Source: Chloroflexota bacterium
Lineage (GTDB): Bacteria > Chloroflexota > Anaerolineae > SpSt-600
Direction: 5' to 3'
Assembly (NCBI GenBank): GCA_011041825.1
Contig: DRAO01000275.1
Span: 1 to 8,596 of the forward strand
Length of the DNA stretch: 8,596 nucleotides
Part shown: piece after piece, positions 7,101 through 8,596 of the stretch
How the letters are laid out: every line of letters begins with the position of its first letter
Position numbering within the stretch: the first letter of the stretch is position 1
Notes under the pieces: model-generated
The model's input: the letters and a program-made list of their open reading frames with translations, nothing else
What the model was told of the DNA's origin: nothing
Databases searched by the model: none
Translations under genes and position numbers: made by a program

Positions 7101-8596
7101 CGGGGGTAACGCCATATATATGGGCCGGGGCGGTAAAGCTCTGATTGAAGGGAACTTCATAGGCGTGGCCCCTGACGGAACCCGGCCGGCCGGGGCTAAC
7201 GGGTTGCACGGCGTATTCATAGGCACAGGCACGAAGCTGGTGACCGTGCGGAACAACTACGTGGGCTACAATGGCTTCAGCGGGATTCGCTTTTACGGGA
7301 GCCGTAACGGTCTTGCCGAGGGCAACGAAGTCTTTGAGAACGGATGGAACTACCCCCATTATGGTGATGGCGTCACCCTTACCAGTGGGACAAGTAACAC
7401 CCAGGTGAGAGGCAACCTGGTCTATAGGAACCGGGCCTTTGGGCTCGATGTGTTCGCAGGAGCTAATAATAACATCATTGAGAACAACACCTTCCGGGAA
7501 AACGGCGTTTATCCGAGGGAAATCAACGGCATTGCCTTCTATCGAGGTGCTGAGGACAACCTGGTCACCAAGAACATAATAGCCTACAACCCTGGTGCAG
7601 GCATAGCCGTGAGCAAATATTACGGGGTTGCCGTGCACAACACCTTCACCCAGAACTCCTTCCACGATAACGGTGGCATTGCCATTGACCTCGATTTCAG
7701 CGATGGCTTTGACGGCGATGGAGTCTCCCCCAACGATGGTGTGAGCAATGATTCAACGCAGCCTAACTACGGCTTAGACTTCCCGGTTATCGAAACCGTA
7801 AGCTACAACCCGGATACCGGGAGAACCACAATTGAAGGCACGGCCCCTGCTAATACCGTTGAAGGCACGTTGAGGGTTGAAGTTTACAAGGCCAAGTTCA
7901 GCGATAACGATATGTATGAAGGCGTTCCTTATGGGGAAGGGGAGGTCTTCCTGGGAGCCGTTGATGGGGTGGAGCCAGGGGGAATCTGGAGCATCGAGGT
8001 TGAAGGACTTGGTGAGGAGGATTACGTTACCGCTATCGTCATTGATGCCGAAGGTAATACCTCTGAGTTCTGCGCTTCGGTCAGGGTAGGGCAGCCGGAG
8101 ATTGATGTTAATGCCTCAGCCGAGCCTGAGGAGGTGCCTAGCGGGGAAGAGGTTATGTTCACCTATGTGGTGGTCAATACCGGAAACATCATCCTCCACA
8201 ACGTGACCATTACCGATAGCTTTGAGAACACGTTCTTGGTTGGGGACTTGGGTATTGGAGCTTCAGCTACGGTAACCACAAGTGAAGTGATTACCGAGAG
8301 CATCACCAATATCGTATGGTCTTGTGGGGAATCAACCCTGGGGGTGGTCTGTGACCAGGATAGTGTAACCGTAGTGGCTATTCCTCCTACGCCCACGCCT
8401 ACTCCGACCAACACGCCTACGCCCACTCCGACCAATACGCCCACACCCACTCCAACCAACACGCCTACGCCGACTCCGACCAACACGCCCACGCCTACTC
8501 CTCCGAACACGCCCACACCCACTCCGACCAACACGCCCACGCCTACTCCGACCAACACGCCCACGCCCACTCCTACCAACACGCCCACTCCTACTC
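4126..8596 (+). CDS. Large secreted surface protein/adhesin with thioester-like domain, 3'-partial
   Basis: One frame stays open for 1490 codons to the right edge, so the C-terminus and any anchor are missing. Residues 1-28 are a signal peptide (basic MRWKR, hydrophobic core, AFA cleavage site). After a Pro/Glu-rich stretch, about 88-255 resembles a thioester domain (TED/TQXA): FCIN with Cys174, LQNM with Gln203, and RQVAIWYFS with Gln220, the expected Cys-Gln thioester pair; the usual Thr before Gln is Arg219. An Ig-like domain follows (about 263-345), then two SdrD_B-like modules (386-475 and 482-572) with Ca-binding-like FNDL-N/D-x-N/D-G loops exactly 96 residues apart. Next come a DUF11/CARDB-like module (576-712), a third B-type module (713-800), the NTNDSGQGSLRQ motif (863-874) that introduces a right-handed beta-helix (about 960-1224), an Ig-like region, a DUF11-like module (1323-1419) and a Pro-Thr-Asn tract. 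The likely role is attachment to surfaces or cells. Secretion and modular architecture are secure; thioester chemistry is inferred. Confidence 0.9.
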   Translation, partial: MRWKRLAYGLALLFVIVSLAFLSPIAFAAPVKGASFAPTGGLSASQPQEGGEEETSPGHPEAVPPQGGVLPQGIKAGQYHLPFGISVKEGERENIARKPFVRLLGKGPQEGVVGEVTGVGPGYLSGCRGNRCCIEGLPQFRMRHIQSGREKEVCYIGVIDTEMYETDDTPGVFCINLEKELYIGDLFSASDDTTACEVTWLLQNMPPSQTLDHLEAAARQVAIWYFSDGYELVDDLGTGIAARAQEIINSVPQPCSLPQHAPDLSIEPANVTIFLPEATQTFTVTAYQDGHPLEGLNVSLSTDFGTLSDDSVVTGEDGKATFTLTNTQGEPGTAHIRASAVFSLPKGLIFNVLGQDRQDLVLGDTTEGSIGAEAQATWENGGSILAHKFNDLNMNGKQEDDEPNLSGWEISLYDDEHTLIKTKSTDANGNVVFQGLAPGDYIVEEELVPGWLNVTPISVTVTITQEGASVSFGNIKLPVVVAYKFNDLDRDGVKGDGEPFLDGWWMTLYRSDGSIYKHGGYTEDGKYVFSAVDLGDYYLAETPQNGWQNTTPISVSLSLEPNKVYEVYFGNDLVRRPSLELVPDDAQAPCGDGPYEFELTVRNTSDEEKDFARNVEVTFTAVKNGDYIERVEFSNGDVWLPGDEDEYVWNVGDIQAGGEESITYTVYMRAEWMQMPPESEVKLKAEVTREDNWPEHNEGIRAYATGARCEAQVMITGRVFEDVDGEGDAFEEGDAGKAGVDVVLLSEDGAAVLASTQTDAQGYYTFTVKAGGVFYVAVDSKDVSPAAGFWGGHSQEDVWAEQTYECEYIGGSQVCGSAFGGENPAQADDFEAGHYEHIARVELGPEEDATGVDFGFNFNLIVNTNDSGQGSLRQFILNANAIKGPNASIFRIPEELLTDIGNGAKVARIVPLSSLPALENDNTTLDATTQTSNIGDTNPGQVGTGGTVGVDGLTLPLYDKPEVVIDGNGLAGNGLDIENDGMVIRGFAIYGFGGNAIYMGRGGKALIEGNFIGVAPDGTRPAGANGLHGVFIGTGTKLVTVRNNYVGYNGFSGIRFYGSRNGLAEGNEVFENGWNYPHYGDGVTLTSGTSNTQVRGNLVYRNRAFGLDVFAGANNNIIENNTFRENGVYPREINGIAFYRGAEDNLVTKNIIAYNPGAGIAVSKYYGVAVHNTFTQNSFHDNGGIAIDLDFSDGFDGDGVSPNDGVSNDSTQPNYGLDFPVIETVSYNPDTGRTTIEGTAPANTVEGTLRVEVYKAKFSDNDMYEGVPYGEGEVFLGAVDGVEPGGIWSIEVEGLGEEDYVTAIVIDAEGNTSEFCASVRVGQPEIDVNASAEPEEVPSGEEVMFTYVVVNTGNIILHNVTITDSFENTFLVGDLGIGASATVTTSEVITESITNIVWSCGESTLGVVCDQDSVTVVAIPPTPTPTPTNTPTPTPTNTPTPTPTNTPTPTPTNTPTPTPPNTPTPTPTNTPTPTPTNTPTPTPTNTPTPT
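8392..8596 (+). repeat. Tandem 24-bp repeats encoding PTPTPTNT
   Basis: Eight complete 24-bp units (8392-8583) and 13 nt of a ninth encode the octapeptide PTPTPTNT in frame with the surface protein. Unit 5 (8488-8511) has Pro in place of the last Thr before Asn. Units differ mainly at third codon positions, so the peptide is conserved more than the DNA. The tract probably forms an extended stalk, perhaps O-glycosylated. It runs off the window edge, so the copy number is a minimum. Confidence 0.95.

Noticed and set aside
6982..7665. Minus-strand open frame of 227 codons
   Set aside because: It lies opposite the beta-helix repeats; its apparent openness reflects the Asn/Gly/Ile-rich codons of the sense strand. 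No recognisable motif.
8163..8588. Minus-strand frame encoding a Gly-Val-Leu repeat protein
   Set aside because: It is the reverse complement of the PTPTPTNT repeats. The plus strand is in frame with a 1490-codon secreted protein.
8392..8596. CRISPR-like regular repeats
   Set aside because: The 24-bp units are directly contiguous without spacers and translate as one in-frame octapeptide.

Overview
The window looks like bacterial chromosome from a member of the Chloroflexota (possibly an Anaerolineae-like lineage). This rests on style rather than a marker gene. The secreted proteins carry long Thr-Pro(-Asn) linkers, one is a mosaic surface protein with SdrD_B-like, DUF11-like and right-handed beta-helix modules, and there is a NodB-type deacetylase behind a Pro-Thr linker and an OmpR-type regulator. 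Base composition is moderately GC-rich. No rRNA, tRNA, CRISPR array or transposase was found. I could not run searches, so the taxonomic call is an inference.

Layout. Positions 1-756 (+) hold the C-terminal part of a secreted polysaccharide deacetylase whose 5' end lies off the left edge inside a Pro-Thr tract. A class I SAM methyltransferase (753-1496, -) converges on it, and the two genes share a TTAA palindrome that supplies both stop codons. The methyltransferase and a lipoprotein gene (1647-2291, +) diverge from a compact pair of back-to-back promoters. Each has a TTGCA(C/T)-17 bp-TATAAT layout, and the lipoprotein promoter carries a 19-bp dyad in its spacer. The lipoprotein has two copies of an unrecognised domain exactly 100 residues apart. 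A HAD-family phosphatase (2364-3047) and an orphan OmpR/PhoB-type response regulator (3060-3749) follow on the same strand. A strong intrinsic terminator (3767-3816) closes this probable three-gene unit.

Positions 3817-4110 are non-coding as far as I can tell. They contain three GC-rich hairpins in a row, each with a 5-nt loop, and then a possible promoter region. From 4126 a single open frame runs off the right edge (at least 1490 codons). It encodes a secreted surface protein: signal peptide, a probable thioester (TED/TQXA-type) domain with candidate Cys174 and Gln220, an Ig-like domain, two SdrD_B-like modules, a DUF11/CARDB-like module, a third B-type module, a right-handed beta-helix, an Ig-like and a DUF11-like module, and a tract of 24-bp repeats encoding PTPTPTNT.

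How the parts may work together (inference). Several products act at or outside the cell envelope: the deacetylase on wall or capsule glycans, the lipoprotein at the membrane, and the large protein as an adhesin whose thioester domain could bond covalently to a surface. The response regulator may control the local genes, but no sensor kinase is present here. Both window edges fall inside the same kind of Thr-Pro-coding repeat. This could be an assembly break at repeats, or two fragments of similar proteins.
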